A stretch of DNA of 18,870 nucleotides from NCBI GenBank assembly GCA_026770585.1, contig MU646396.1, positions 244,663 through 263,532 on the forward strand, read 5' to 3'. A program made the translations under genes and the position numbers. Positions 7,834 to 16,429 of the stretch are shown piece after piece (the first letter of the stretch is position 1; each line of letters starts with the position of its first letter). The notes beneath the pieces were generated by a model that saw only the letters and a list, made by a program, of their open reading frames with translations, ran no database searches and was not told the DNA's origin. The DNA comes from Baffinella frigidus. Its lineage: Eukaryota; Cryptophyceae; Cryptomonadales; Baffinellaceae.

Positions 7834-10197
7834 CCTGAGCCCTAAACCTTGGACCCTAAACCCTAAACCCCAAACACTAAACACTAGACTCTAAAACCAA
7901 TACCCCAAAACCTAAACCTCAAACCCTAAACCCGCAGCCCTCAACCCCCAATCCTACACCCTACACCCTGCACCATACACCCTAAACCCAAAACCAAAAT
8001 CCTTAGACCCCAGAACCTCAACCCAAATCCCAAAACCAAAACCCCTAATCACTAAAATTTGAACCCTAAACCCTAAACACTAAACCCTACAACCTGGACC
8101 CTCAACCGTAAACCTTGAACCGTGAACACTAAACACTAAACACTCAAAACTAAAAACTGAACACTGAACACCAAACCCTGAACACTAAACCCGAAACCTT
8201 ATTCCCTAAACCCTAAGCCCTAAAAACCAAACAATAGACACTAAATCCTGAATCCCGAACCCGACACCCTGACCCCAAAACCCCAAACCCTAATCCCTAA
8301 ACCCTGAACCCTACACCCTAAACCCTTCACCCTAAAACTTATCCCAAAACCCAAACCCTAAAAACTAAACCCTACACTCTAAACACTAAATCCTGAACCC
8401 CACACCCTGACCCCTAAACCCCAAACCCTAATCCTTAAACCCTGAACCCTACACCCTAAACCCTTAACCCTGAGCCCTCAATCTTGAATCCTAAACCCTA
8501 AACCCTAAACCCCGCACCTTGAACAATAAACCCTAAACTCTAAGCCAATACCCAAAAACCTAAACCTCAAACCCTAAACCCTCAACCCAGAACCCTGGAT
8601 CCTCAATCCTAAACCCTACACCCTAAACACTAAACCCCAACCTAGAATCCCTAGACCCCAGAACCTCAACCCAAATCCCAAAATCAAAACCCCCAACCAC
8701 CAAAATTTGAATCTTAAACCTGAAACCCTAAACCCTAGACCCTAAACCCTCAACCGTAAGCCTTAAACCGTGACACTAAAAACTAAACACTAAACACTCA
8801 AGACTAAACACTTAAAAAAAACACTGAACACCAAACACTAAACACAAAACCCTGAACAATAAACCCTAAACCTGATCTCCCAAACACTAAACCCTAAAAA
8901 ACTAAACCCTAAACCCTAAACCCTGAAGCCTAAATCCTGAACCCCACACCCTGACCCCTAAACCCCAATCGCTAATCCCTAAACCCCAAACCCTACACCC
9001 TAAACCCTTAACCCTGAGCCCTAAATCTTGAACCCTAAACCCTGAACCCTCAACCCTACACCTTGGACACTAAACCCTAAACTCTGAAACCAATACCCAA
9101 AAACCTAAACCTCAAACCCTCAACCCTCAACCCTCAACCCTCAACCCTGGACCCTCAATCCTCAACCTTACAGCCTAAACCCTCAACCCCAAACCGAAAT
9201 CCCTAGACTCCAGAACATCAACCCAAATCATCAAAACCCAAAACCCCAACCACTAAAATTTGAATCCTAAACCTGAAACCCTAAACCGTACACCCTCAAC
9301 CCTCAACCGCAAGCCTTAAACCGTGAACACTAAACACTCAACACTCAACACTAAACACTCAAGACTCAACACTCAACACTCAACACTAAACACTAAACAC
9401 TGAACACCAAACCCTGGACACTCAACCCTAAACCATATTCCCTAAACCCTAAACAACAAAAACTAAACCCTCAACCCTAAACCCTAAATCCTGAACTCCA
9501 CACCCTGACCTGAACCCCAAACCCTAATCCATAAACCGTGAATCCTACACCCTACACCCTTCACCCCGAACCCTCAACCTCGAACAATAATCCCTAAACC
9601 CTAAACCCTAAACCCTAAACCCTACACTTTGAACAATAAACCCTCAACTCTAAAAATCTAAATCTCAATACTCGGACCCGAAACCCTAAACCCTAAACCC
9701 TAAACCCTCAACCCTCAACCCCCAACCCTCAATCCTGAACCCTACACCCTAAAGCCTAAACCCAAAACCATAATCCCTAGACCCAGAACCTCAACCCAAA
9801 TCCCGAAACCCAAACCCAGAAACTACTACAATTTGAACCCTCGACCCTGTACCATAAACCCTACACCCTACAACCTCAACCGTAAACCTTCAACCGTAAA
9901 CACTAAACACTCAACACTCAACACTCAACACTCAACAGTCAACACTGAACACTCAACTCTGAACACCAAACCCTGAACCCAGAACCTTATTCCCTACACC
10001 CCAAACCCTAAAAACTCAACCCTAGACCCCAGACCCTGAATCCTGAACCCCACACCCTGACCCCTAAACCCTAAACCCTAATCCTTAAACCCTGAACCCT
10101 ACACCCTCAACCCTGAACCCTGAACCATAAACCCTCAGCCATAAACCATAAACCATAAACCATAAACCATCGACTATAAACCATCATTAACTATCGA
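7834..10197. repeat. 2.36-kb degenerate interstitial telomeric array (CCCTAAA), with higher-order units
   Basis: A long array of CCCTAAA and variants (AACCCTGAACCCT, AACACTAAACACT, AACCCTCAACCC, CCATAAA). It has a higher-order structure. The landmark ctgaaccccacaccctga or a close variant recurs near 8393, 8937, 9491 and 10043 (spacing 544-554). Landmark ccctagaccccagaacctcaa recurs near 8001, 8649, 9201 and 9775, and landmark aaaatttga (acaatttga in the last) near 8053, 8701, 9254 and 9827. The first interval of the latter two is about 100 bp longer and coincides with an extra copy of the first landmark near 8248. The right edge (10124-10185) is enriched in the variant CCATAAA. There is no coding potential. 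Confidence 0.93.
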
Positions 10198-10352
10198 GTC
10201 ACGTACCCGCGTTGTCTCAAAGGGTCCTTTGATGTCTAGAAATGCCCAATGACGTGTGAGGTTCCCGTGGTGGTAGGCCTGCCCGAATTAGTTTCTCTGG
10301 TGGTCCATACCGTACCCGGTTGACTGAAGGGAGTTGCACGGGCCCGCCGCAG

Positions 10353-10499
10353 ATCGGGTTCGTGTTTGACCTGCAAGAGGCCGCGTGGGACCAGTCGTAC
10401 GCGGAGCTGCGGCTGGTCGCCGAGGCCAACGGGGGCGTCGTCCACGTCTCCACGACGGACCCGGAGCGCGCAAAGCTCGGGGTCTGGTGCCACAACCAG
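10353..10499 (+). CDS. HA-domain exon A, unit 2
   Basis: A 49-codon exon opening after ccgccgcag. It starts IGFVFDLQEAAWDQSYAELR and continues LVAEANGG, VVHVS, DPERAKLGVW and CHNQ. IGFVFD completes the C-terminal signature of a preceding HA repeat, and AAWDQ starts the new one. The donor is canonical, CAG|GTACGC. In-frame readthrough would end seven codons later (VRHDLI then stop). The upstream flank 10198-10352 is the paralogue of 7661-7814 and abuts the telomeric array directly. Confidence 0.8.
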
Positions 10500-10927
10500 G
10501 TACGCCACGATCTCATATAAATTCTGTTTCAATTGAAAATATTTTGATGCCATCTTAGGGGTGATTGTGTGCTTTTTAAAAATTACTTGAAGGATAAGAT
10601 GACCAACACGTGACCAGTACCATCCTCAAGATCGCACAAAACTAGGCTTCAAATTAAATTTAAACCCATATTAGATCCTTCCCCACACGACAGTGGACGG
10701 ACTGAACCGGGCAGGCATCGAAAGCGGTCGGTACCCACACCGGAAGAGCTCTCCACCTGCACAGACTGTGCTTAGCCAACTGGCATGGGCGACGCTGCCA
10801 TGCTCTCCGCTGTAGTAGCTTGCTGTGCCAGGGTACGCGTGGGCTCGTGCGGCAGTACGGCTGGGAACGGGGCTTGTTTTCGCCGCCCGTACCACGTCAC
10901 ACAGCTGAGTCGATTCCGTGAACGCAG

Positions 10928-10984
10928 AGAACTTTGGAGAAGCTCGGAAAACTCCGCGCGGACCGGAAGGCTCGTCTCCGCGAG
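10928..10984 (+). CDS. HA-domain exon B, unit 2
   Basis: The 19 codons read RTLEKLGKLRADRKARLRE, bounded by acceptor gtgaacgcag and donor GAG|GTAATT. Residues after splicing from A2 read CHNQ-RTLEKLGKL, matching the HA-family QR...+.G.L core better than any unspliced reading. An in-frame TGA lies just 5' (10919-10921). The 428-nt intron A2-B2 shares blocks with the other A-B introns (catgggcgacgctg, cacacagctgagtcg), so whole exon-intron units were duplicated, not only exons. Confidence 0.78.
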
Positions 10985-11365
10985 GTAATTTCTCTCCCTT
11001 GCTGGGTCCGTAACCGGCTCTGATTCTGCTCCTCGCCACTCCGCAAGTTGTCGTGTTGGTGATTCGACTTGCGCAAGCGCAGTGGAATCGGTGAAACAAG
11101 CCTTCTTAGTCTGGAGGACAGCGGTCAAAGGCCAGCGGTCAGTCACCAGCACTAAGTGCCACATTCCTGCGGTACTCGCTAGGCCTGCCCGCTTGCGTTT
11201 CCCTGCTGGTCCACAACCACCCCTTCTCAGTCAACCGAGTTGGGGCATGTCAATTAATTAGTTCTTATGGTCCGCATTAGTCCTCATGGTCTCTTTGGTT
11301 GCTCATGGTCCTCATTAGTCCTTATGTTCGTATATGACTATAGTTTTAACACGGGGGCGCGTCAG

Positions 11366-11512
11366 ATACGGTTCGGGTTGGACCACTTCGAGGCCGTGTG
11401 GGAGCAGTCGTTGGAGGAGCTGCGGCTGGTCGCGAAGGCCAACGGGGGCGTGGCCCACGTCCCGCGAGGAGACCCGGAGCGAAGGGACCTCGGGAAGTGG
11501 TGCAACACCCAG
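11366..11512 (+). CDS. HA-domain exon A, unit 3
   Basis: A 49-codon exon opening after gcgcgtcag. It reads IRFGLDHFEAVWEQSLEELR, then LVAKANGG, VAHVP, DPERRDLGKW and CNTQ. All structural HA positions (W, EL, NGG, VP, LG.W, Q) are kept. The intron would begin CAG|GCGCGC, again a GC donor, aligned with the GCGCGT of unit 1 and the GTACGC of unit 2. Without splicing the frame stops 11 codons later. Confidence 0.78.
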
Positions 11513-11595
11513 GCGCGCGCCGATGTCATGACAATTCTGCTTTGATTTGCATCATTTGGGAACAGTGAAAATCGCTGCAGGGATGCTTTGATATT

Positions 11596-11756
11596 CCACA
11601 TAGCGGACTTCGAAGGGATTTCAGATAACCCCCAAGCGATAAGACCTAGGACCCTACGGTAGGTAACCCGTAGGGACACTGGAGGGTTCCTACGGATAAG
11701 GTAACGGAAAGATGGCCCTATTTGGCCCAAAAATCCCTTCGTAGCCCGCTGTGTGG
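11596..11756. mobile_element. 161-bp inverted-repeat element in the unit-3 intron
   Basis: The ends ccacatagcggacttcgaag... (11596-11621) and its inverse (11731-11756) match at 23 of 26 positions. The interior holds a hairpin repeat ccctacggtaggtaacccgtaggg (about 11652-11675). Parts of it recur at 5852-5938 (plus orientation) and, for the hairpin with gttaccttatcc upstream, at about 17119-17175. It lies between exons A3 and B3. No clear target duplication is visible. It fits a MITE, a non-autonomous DNA transposon remnant. Confidence 0.72.
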
Positions 11757-12079
11757 ACTAGTAAAGATCATTTTGTGTAGTAAATTTCATTGCCCAAATG
11801 TTTAAAATCAAATCAGTTTTCGCATGAGATCCTGCCCGCATGCCAGTTGACTGAAGCGGGAAGGTGCTGTTCATGGACCGCAACCAAAATGTCAAGGATT
11901 AGTACCAGCACACACACGGGGATTAGGCAACAGGCATGGGGGTCGCTGGCACGCCCCCCGCTGTAGTAGCTGGTGTTGCCACGCTACGCGCGGGGTCGTG
12001 GTGCGCTACGCTTTGGAATGGCCTTTGTGTTTGCAACCCGTACACAAAACACACAGCTGAGTCGCGTCCGTGAGAGCAG

Positions 12080-12136
12080 AGGCAACTGGAGAAGACCGGG
12101 AAACTCCGCGCGGACCGGAAGGCTCTTCTGCTACAG
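12080..12136 (+). CDS. HA-domain exon B, unit 3
   Basis: The 19 codons read RQLEKTGKLRADRKALLLQ, with acceptor ccgtgagagcag and donor CAG|GTGCGT. This is the most family-like of the three B exons (QLEK.GKL..(D/E)R...L). The next exon A expected in phase 0 is the decayed one at 13899, after an intron expanded by about 1 kb of unrelated sequence. The real 3' end of the gene is not identified. Confidence 0.78.
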
Positions 12137-12161
12137 GTGCGTTCTCTCCCTGGCCAGGTCC

Positions 12162-13165
12162 TGGAATTTAATATGGATCCTGGTGCAAATCAAAACATGG
12201 GTTTGTGCTATCTTATTCTGAATCCGGGCCGTATTTTTGTAGCCCCGGCTGCACTAAAAATGCAGCCCCAGCTACATTTTGGGGTAAATTGTAGCCCGGG
12301 CTACAGTGCAATTATTTCTTCGCGGCTTTGCCCTAGGCGCTATTGCAGAGACCCACACTACACTCTGAGAGCACATCTGAAGTGGGCCTCGCACTTTTCT
12401 TTGGTTGAGAGCTCTCTCAGATTTTCGTCTATGCTCCGGGAAGGGTGTTTTCGGGGCAATTCTTGGTTAGGGTGGGAATGCCCAGCGATTTGCACATACG
12501 CGCTGTACCAAGTTCCTAGCAGAGACTCAGGCCACACTCACTACATGTTTGACACCCAGGAGATGTTTGGAAGCACTCTTCATTGATGTATCACCATCAT
12601 TCAGACCCCCCCACCAGCGCACCATGAGATAGGCAGCTTCTGACGCCCCCTTTTGCATCACCTCCACCGCCAAAAACGACTCCTGCGCGAGCGCGCCCTC
12701 CCCCAGCCGCGGAGCTCACGCCATGGGTGCATGCGCTCGTCTATCATCACCTTGCATCAGGGTTGCGGGGTTAGGGTTGAGTGTTAAGGGCAGTAAGTAA
12801 GCACTTATTCAAGTCATCCGTGGGTTACAAAAATGTTATCAACGTGCACTAAATTTGGCGCCAAAAAAGTGCGCCGGCGACGCTGCGCGGAGGCCATGAT
12901 GCCTTGAAGTATGGTCCTAGGCTACCCCTCGGTCGCTCCTCACTTGCCCCCTCCCGGTTTCCCCCGCGGCAAGTCCATGTCTGGGTGTCAATTCCAGCAC
13001 CTCATTTCCTGGTTCTCGCTCGAATGTGCCACTAAGCTACTCCCGATTGCTTGCTGAGGATGGTAGTGGGCGTGTGTTGGTCATCTCAGCCTGCACATAA
13101 CTTTTAAATAACATATAACCATCCCTAAGATAGTATCAAAATGTTAAACGACAATTGATATGAAA
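12162..13165. other. ~1-kb insertion within the paralogous intron after exon B3
   Basis: Introns after B1 and B2 run directly from ctccctggctg... into ...tgctcctcgccac. After B3 the same left side (ctccctggccagg) and right side (cttgctcctcgatgcc) are separated by about 1 kb. The insert contains an imperfect hairpin (gtagccccggctgca at 12239), a perfect 16-bp palindrome tgtagcccgggctaca at 12290-12305, a short G-strand telomere-like phrase ggggttagggttgagtgtta near 12768, and otherwise nothing I recognise. No coding sequence and no clear terminal repeats were found, so the class of insertion is unknown. Confidence 0.5.
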
Positions 13166-13266
13166 TTGGTCCCGAACTTGCTCCTCGATGCCCCACGCGT
13201 TGGCGTGTTGGTACCGCAAGATCGGGAAATCAACTTCGCAGTCAACTCAATGCAACCACGTTGAGG

Positions 13267-13373
13267 TCAGTGTTTTGAGGGCCTAGGCTAGGACGAGCCT
13301 GCCTCGGGATGACGTTGGAGGCACTGCTCTATATCGCGCGGGCTCGTCCTAGCCTAGGTGCTCACAGCAAAAA
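13267..13373. mobile_element. 107-bp MITE with 10-bp target-site duplication
   Basis: The inverted ends extend 33 bp (26 matches) and include an 18-bp perfect block, cctaggctaggacgagcc at 13282-13299 and its inverse at 13341-13358. The element is bounded exactly by the direct repeat cacgttgagg (13257-13266 and 13374-13383). The paralogous introns of units 1 (near 7217) and 2 (near 11095) run through the site without the element, acting as empty-site controls. A target duplication of about 9-11 bp is typical of Mutator-like elements, so that superfamily is my inference. Confidence 0.82.
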
Positions 13374-13464
13374 CACGTTGAGGGCAGCGGTCCAATGCCA
13401 GTGGACAACAGGGACTTGACAATAACCTGTGTGCTCTAGGGATCGTGAGATGACGTTATAGAGA

Positions 13465-13688
13465 GATAACTCGTGCACAAAACCCCGTAACTTAAGAACG
13501 CGCCGCGGATTCGACCCTCGTGCACAAGAACCCGTAACTTAAGAACGCGCCGCGGATTCGACCCCTGCGTGTTCTTAATTTAGTACCACAAGGTTGACTA
13601 AATCTCGCGTAGTCAACCCTCTGGTATTAATTTAAGAACACGACGATCGACCGACCCTCGAGCAAGGGTGTTCATAAGCGAGGTATCC
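13465..13688. mobile_element. Inverted-repeat element (TACAGGGATACCTCG ends), copy 1
   Basis: The element begins gataactcgtgcac and ends gcgaggtatccctgta, and is homologous to 14473-14669. It contains a 47-bp tandem duplication (13470-13516 and 13517-13563; cgtaacttaagaacgcgccg) not found in copy 2. It also has a strong internal hairpin whose arms, 13569-13600 and 13610-13641, match at 28 of 32 positions around a 9-nt loop. Its right end extended outward is identical, inverted, to the left end of copy 2 over 15 nt. Confidence 0.75.
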
Positions 13689-13898
13689 CTGTATCGCTAG
13701 CAGCCAGGTGTCAGATTCCCCTGGTGCCAGTCCTGCCCGGTTTAGCTGCCAGTCCTGCCCGGTTTAGCTTCCCTGCTGGTACAAAACCTGCCTGGTTCAG
13801 TAAGCCGAGTTGCTCCAGGAAGAGATAATGATAGAAGGGATTAAGACCAGAACAGGCTTAAAAATAATGTGGGCTTTATTGAAACGGGTCTGCCGCAG

Positions 13899-14030
13899 GT
13901 CGGGTTCGTCTTTGATCTCCAAGAGGCCGCGCTCCAAGAGCCGGCATCTGTCGATCGAGAAGCGGCGCCTTGTCGCTGAGGGCGCATGTAGGTGGCAAGT
14001 CCCGATGAGAGAGCACGAGCCCCCGAATAA
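13899..14030 (+). pseudogene. Decayed HA-domain exon A, unit 4
   Basis: After the acceptor gtctgccgcag, 13 codons read VGFVFDLQEAALQ, almost identical to exon A2, except that the core Trp is replaced (AAWDQ becomes AALQE). The frame then breaks: the HA-like continuation EKRRLVAEG (compare AELRLVAEA) is found only in another phase (about 13957-13985), and the NGG, VP and LG.W segments are lost. No exon B4 was found downstream. The last repeat is therefore degenerate, or the alternative phase reflects a new splice pattern. Confidence 0.65.
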
Positions 14031-14039
14031 TGCTACCAA

Positions 14040-14470
14040 TAAAGGCCTCCATCGGTCTCCATCTGAGCCTTGAGCTTCAAAAGGTCGTGCTACGCGATCA
14101 CCAACGACGTGTTTCCTCTTTTTGAGCCGGAAAGATGTTCCCTCAATTTTTGTCAAGAAGAGACCTTTGTCGGCCCCTCAATGTCCTCTGGATAATTGAT
14201 TGGACGTTTCATTGTTCGCAATCTCACTTGCCAACGCCGGCTCCTTGTCCTGGCGAGAAACGGGTGGATTGCAGCTTCGAGGGTCATCGCACTTATTGGA
14301 GCCATTGAGCTCTGTAGGGTTTCTCACGACAGCGGCTGAGCACCAGAGGTAGGTGGAGATTCATCTCCAGAGGGAGGAGGGCATTCATCGCCTATGCACC
14401 TAGGAACAGTCCTACCGGGATTTCTGGGCAAGGATGTTATTATAGCCCGGATATCCCAACAGGGTCCTAC
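14040..14470. other. Region without recognised gene
   Basis: Open frames cross parts of this stretch on the minus strand but show no family signature. Near 14395-14440 the text cctaggaacagtcctaccggga resembles the CCTAC..GTAGG repeat vocabulary of the flanking elements. Nothing else is supported. Confidence 0.4.
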
Positions 14471-14472
14471 AG

Positions 14473-14669
14473 GGATACCTCGTGTACAAGAACCCGTGAC
14501 TTAAGAACCCGCTTAAGAACCCGCACCAAATTTGGGGCCTGTGTGTTCTCAATTTTGTGCCAGATGGGACAAAGAATTGGACGTTATTAAGTCAACCCGC
14601 CGGTACTAATCCAACAACAACACGACTGACCGATCCTTGAGCAATGGTATTCTCATAGGCGAGGTATCC
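14473..14669. mobile_element. Inverted-repeat element (TACAGGGATACCTCG ends), copy 2
   Basis: The 197-bp element has perfect 10-bp ends, ggatacctcg at 14473-14482 and cgaggtatcc at 14660-14669. The interior aligns with 13465-13688 (acttaagaac, gtgtgttct, gtcaaccc, ggta.taat). It lacks the 47-bp internal duplication of copy 1. No coding sequence is present, so it is non-autonomous. Confidence 0.75.
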
Positions 14670-14764
14670 ATGCAGGGGAGGGCGGCTCCGTATGAGCGAG
14701 GTACGAGGTTTCTCAGGCCTACTCGTACCTGTTTTCACAGGCCTGTTGTAGGGTCCTAGGGGGG

Positions 14765-14967
14765 ACACGCACCGCCCTGGGGCCCTGATAGGGGCATATT
14801 TCTGGGAGCCTTGGGGCATATTTCTGGGAGCCTTTTCGGAACCGTGAAGTGGAAGGAGCTCAGCAAGTAGAGGAGTTACTCGCGAGCACCCAGGACTCAC
14901 ACAGTCTCTAGGGTGTCATCAGGCTCCTAAGAATAGGCCTGCCGTAGGGACCCAGGGCGGTGCGTGT
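14765..14967. repeat. 17-bp perfect inverted repeat around an interspersed repeat
   Basis: acacgcaccgccctggg (14765-14781) and its exact inverse (14951-14967) bracket a 22-bp tandem duplication ggggcatatttctgggagcc(tt) (14791-14812 and 14813-14834) and the second copy of the 4610-4690 repeat. Similar phrases (aggcctgttgtaggg, aggcctgccgtaggg) precede each arm. This is probably another inverted-repeat element carrying or disrupting older repeats. Confidence 0.65.
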
Positions 14968-15292
14968 GAACAGCTCTACTCCCGGTCGCAGCTCGCCGTG
15001 GGGGAGTGCCATAGGGGAATCTCAAATAAAAGAATCCGCACTCCCCTAGGAGCCTACGGTAGGCCTGTGTTTAGGGCTCTCACGAGTTATTGGTGGTTGC
15101 TTCGAACGCGAGAATTGGCGGAATGTGTCAGTGTGGGGGGTCTCGCCGGCAGATCTTTTCCGTTCACAGTGTCAAGGTGCCAACCTTGAAAGTCTGCGAA
15201 GTGCGCTTGGAGTTCCCCGCTAGGCTGGGAAGAGATGTGACTGGGATGCTTCTTTTACAGACATCCTGGCGCTATTTTGCTTTCTCGTGCGC

Positions 15293-15420
15293 GCTCTCTC
15301 TCGCTCGCTCGCTCGCTCTCACTCACTCACTCACTCACTCACTCTTTCGATCTTTCGCTCGCTCGCTCCCTCCCTCACTGCCTCACTCACTCTCATTCTC
15401 GCTCGCTCGCTGTCTCTCCG
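15293..15420. repeat. Pyrimidine-rich microsatellite (CTCG/CTCA)n
   Basis: Runs of gctc and actc tetramers, ending just before the decayed TANGO2-like exon fragment. Long open frames in it are simple-sequence artefacts. Confidence 0.9.
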
Positions 15421-15427
15421 CATCGCG

Positions 15428-15493
15428 GCGCTGATGCAGGCGGTGCTCCTGAAGTGCCAGGTCACTCTGATCCACTTGCGTGAGGAGGAGTAA
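15428..15493 (+). pseudogene. Decayed fragment of TANGO2-like exon 1
   Basis: About 66 bp align without gaps to the first exon of the TANGO2-like gene at 17938, sharing CGGTGCTC, GGTC, TGATCCAC and GAGGAGGAGTA. The translation QAVLLKCQVTLIHLREEE is followed by a stop, against QTVLEQFPVVMIHQREEEYA in the intact exon. The Met-Cys start is missing. The phrase catcctggcg at about 15264, on the other side of the pyrimidine repeat, could be the displaced start of the same exon (tatcctggcg in the intact copy). This is a duplicated, broken exon about 2.5 kb upstream of the functional one. Confidence 0.65.
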
Positions 15494-15900
15494 CCAGCGT
15501 TGCCTGAGTTTTGTTTTGGCCCCAAAGGCTTTCTATTCGCCCTTTTATACTGGATTTATGCGCTTACAGAGTTTCAAGGACGAGCCAGAATAAAACTCAG
15601 GCAGAGCTAGGAGTCCTCTCGGAGTACTCTCGCGCGACCGCGCAGGCCACGCCACGGAAATAATATTGCGTTTTTTGGTTCCCGAAAATGCTATAGCTCC
15701 ATTCTCGGGGGGGGTAAGCCACGCGCTCTCTGCATCCCCCCTCCCCTTTCTCTCGGGGGGGGGGGGGCACGAAACCCCTTTTGAAGAAGACAGTTTGTGG
15801 AGAAACATCTGCCCTTTGTTTCATATTTATTCAGAAAAACAGGTGGAACTCCGCCCGCCCTTTTGAAGTTAAAGAAAACTACACCACGAAAACGCTCTGT
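15494..15900. other. Region without recognised gene; G-rich runs
   Basis: Homopolymer G runs (about 15709-15716 and 15757-15770) and AT-richer sequence are present. Open frames in both strands have no recognisable content. Confidence 0.4.
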
Positions 15901-15904
15901 TTCG

Positions 15905-15968
15905 TTGTTTCTGATAGACGAGGTGCCCCTTTACAGTTGTTTCTGATGGACGAGGTGCCCCTTCACAA
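15905..15968. repeat. 32-bp tandem direct repeat
   Basis: ttgtttctgatagacgaggt... at 15905 is repeated as ttgtttctgatggacgaggt... at 15937, with two or three differences. It is embedded in a pyrimidine-rich stretch that continues to about 16080. Confidence 0.8.
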
Positions 15969-16254
15969 TAGCCCATCTCTCTCTCGTATCGCTACAGCAG
16001 CCTCCCTCTGTCTCGTCTCGCACACACTCTCTCTCTCTCCCTGCTCCTCCCCCCCCCACCTCAGTCTCGCCATCTCCCTTACACTCTGGCACACCCCGAT
16101 CAGGTGTGTGTACGCCACAGAGCTCCCCATCTACGTGTCTCTACGAGGGGCAGTGTTTCTAGAGCACAGCTCAGCTTGTGCTCGCGCGTCGAGGGCAGAG
16201 AGCACAGATTCGCCCTGCTCCTTGGTCTGAGACAGAGAGGTGGGGGAAGAGTTC

Positions 16255-16400
16255 AGAGAGAGTATTTACGGAGAGAGAGAGAGGCAGCGACAGAGACAGA
16301 GACTAGAGAGCAAAGACAGAGAGTGCAAAGACGGCTTAGACAGCAGAGACAGCAGAGACAGAGACAGAGAAAGAAGGAACGGCTGAGTCAGTGAGACAGG
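16255..16400. repeat. Purine-rich repeat (GAGA / CAGAGA)
   Basis: Low-complexity gagaga and cagagacagaga units. These make the minus-strand open frame here end in Ser/Leu simple sequence. Confidence 0.85.
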
Positions 16401-16429
16401 AGAGGGGGAGGCTACTACCTGGTTCGAAC

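Noticed and set aside
7834-10197. CRISPR-like array of short repeats
   Set aside because: Repeats are degenerate CCCTAAA without unique spacers of constant size; this is eukaryotic telomeric sequence.
12854-12865. tttggcgccaaa, a perfect E2F-like palindrome
   Set aside because: It lies in an intronic insertion, away from any identified start; a single 12-bp match is not enough.
13500-13565. B-box-like ggattcgaccc inside the repeat at 13465-13688, suggesting a tRNA-derived SINE
   Set aside because: No A box at the proper distance and no poly-A or simple tail; the copies have inverted ends, which fits a DNA element better.
15287-15493. Plus-strand open frames in the CTCG/CTCA tract as genes
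   Set aside because: They are simple-sequence translations; only the last 66 bp resemble a real exon, and that copy has a stop.
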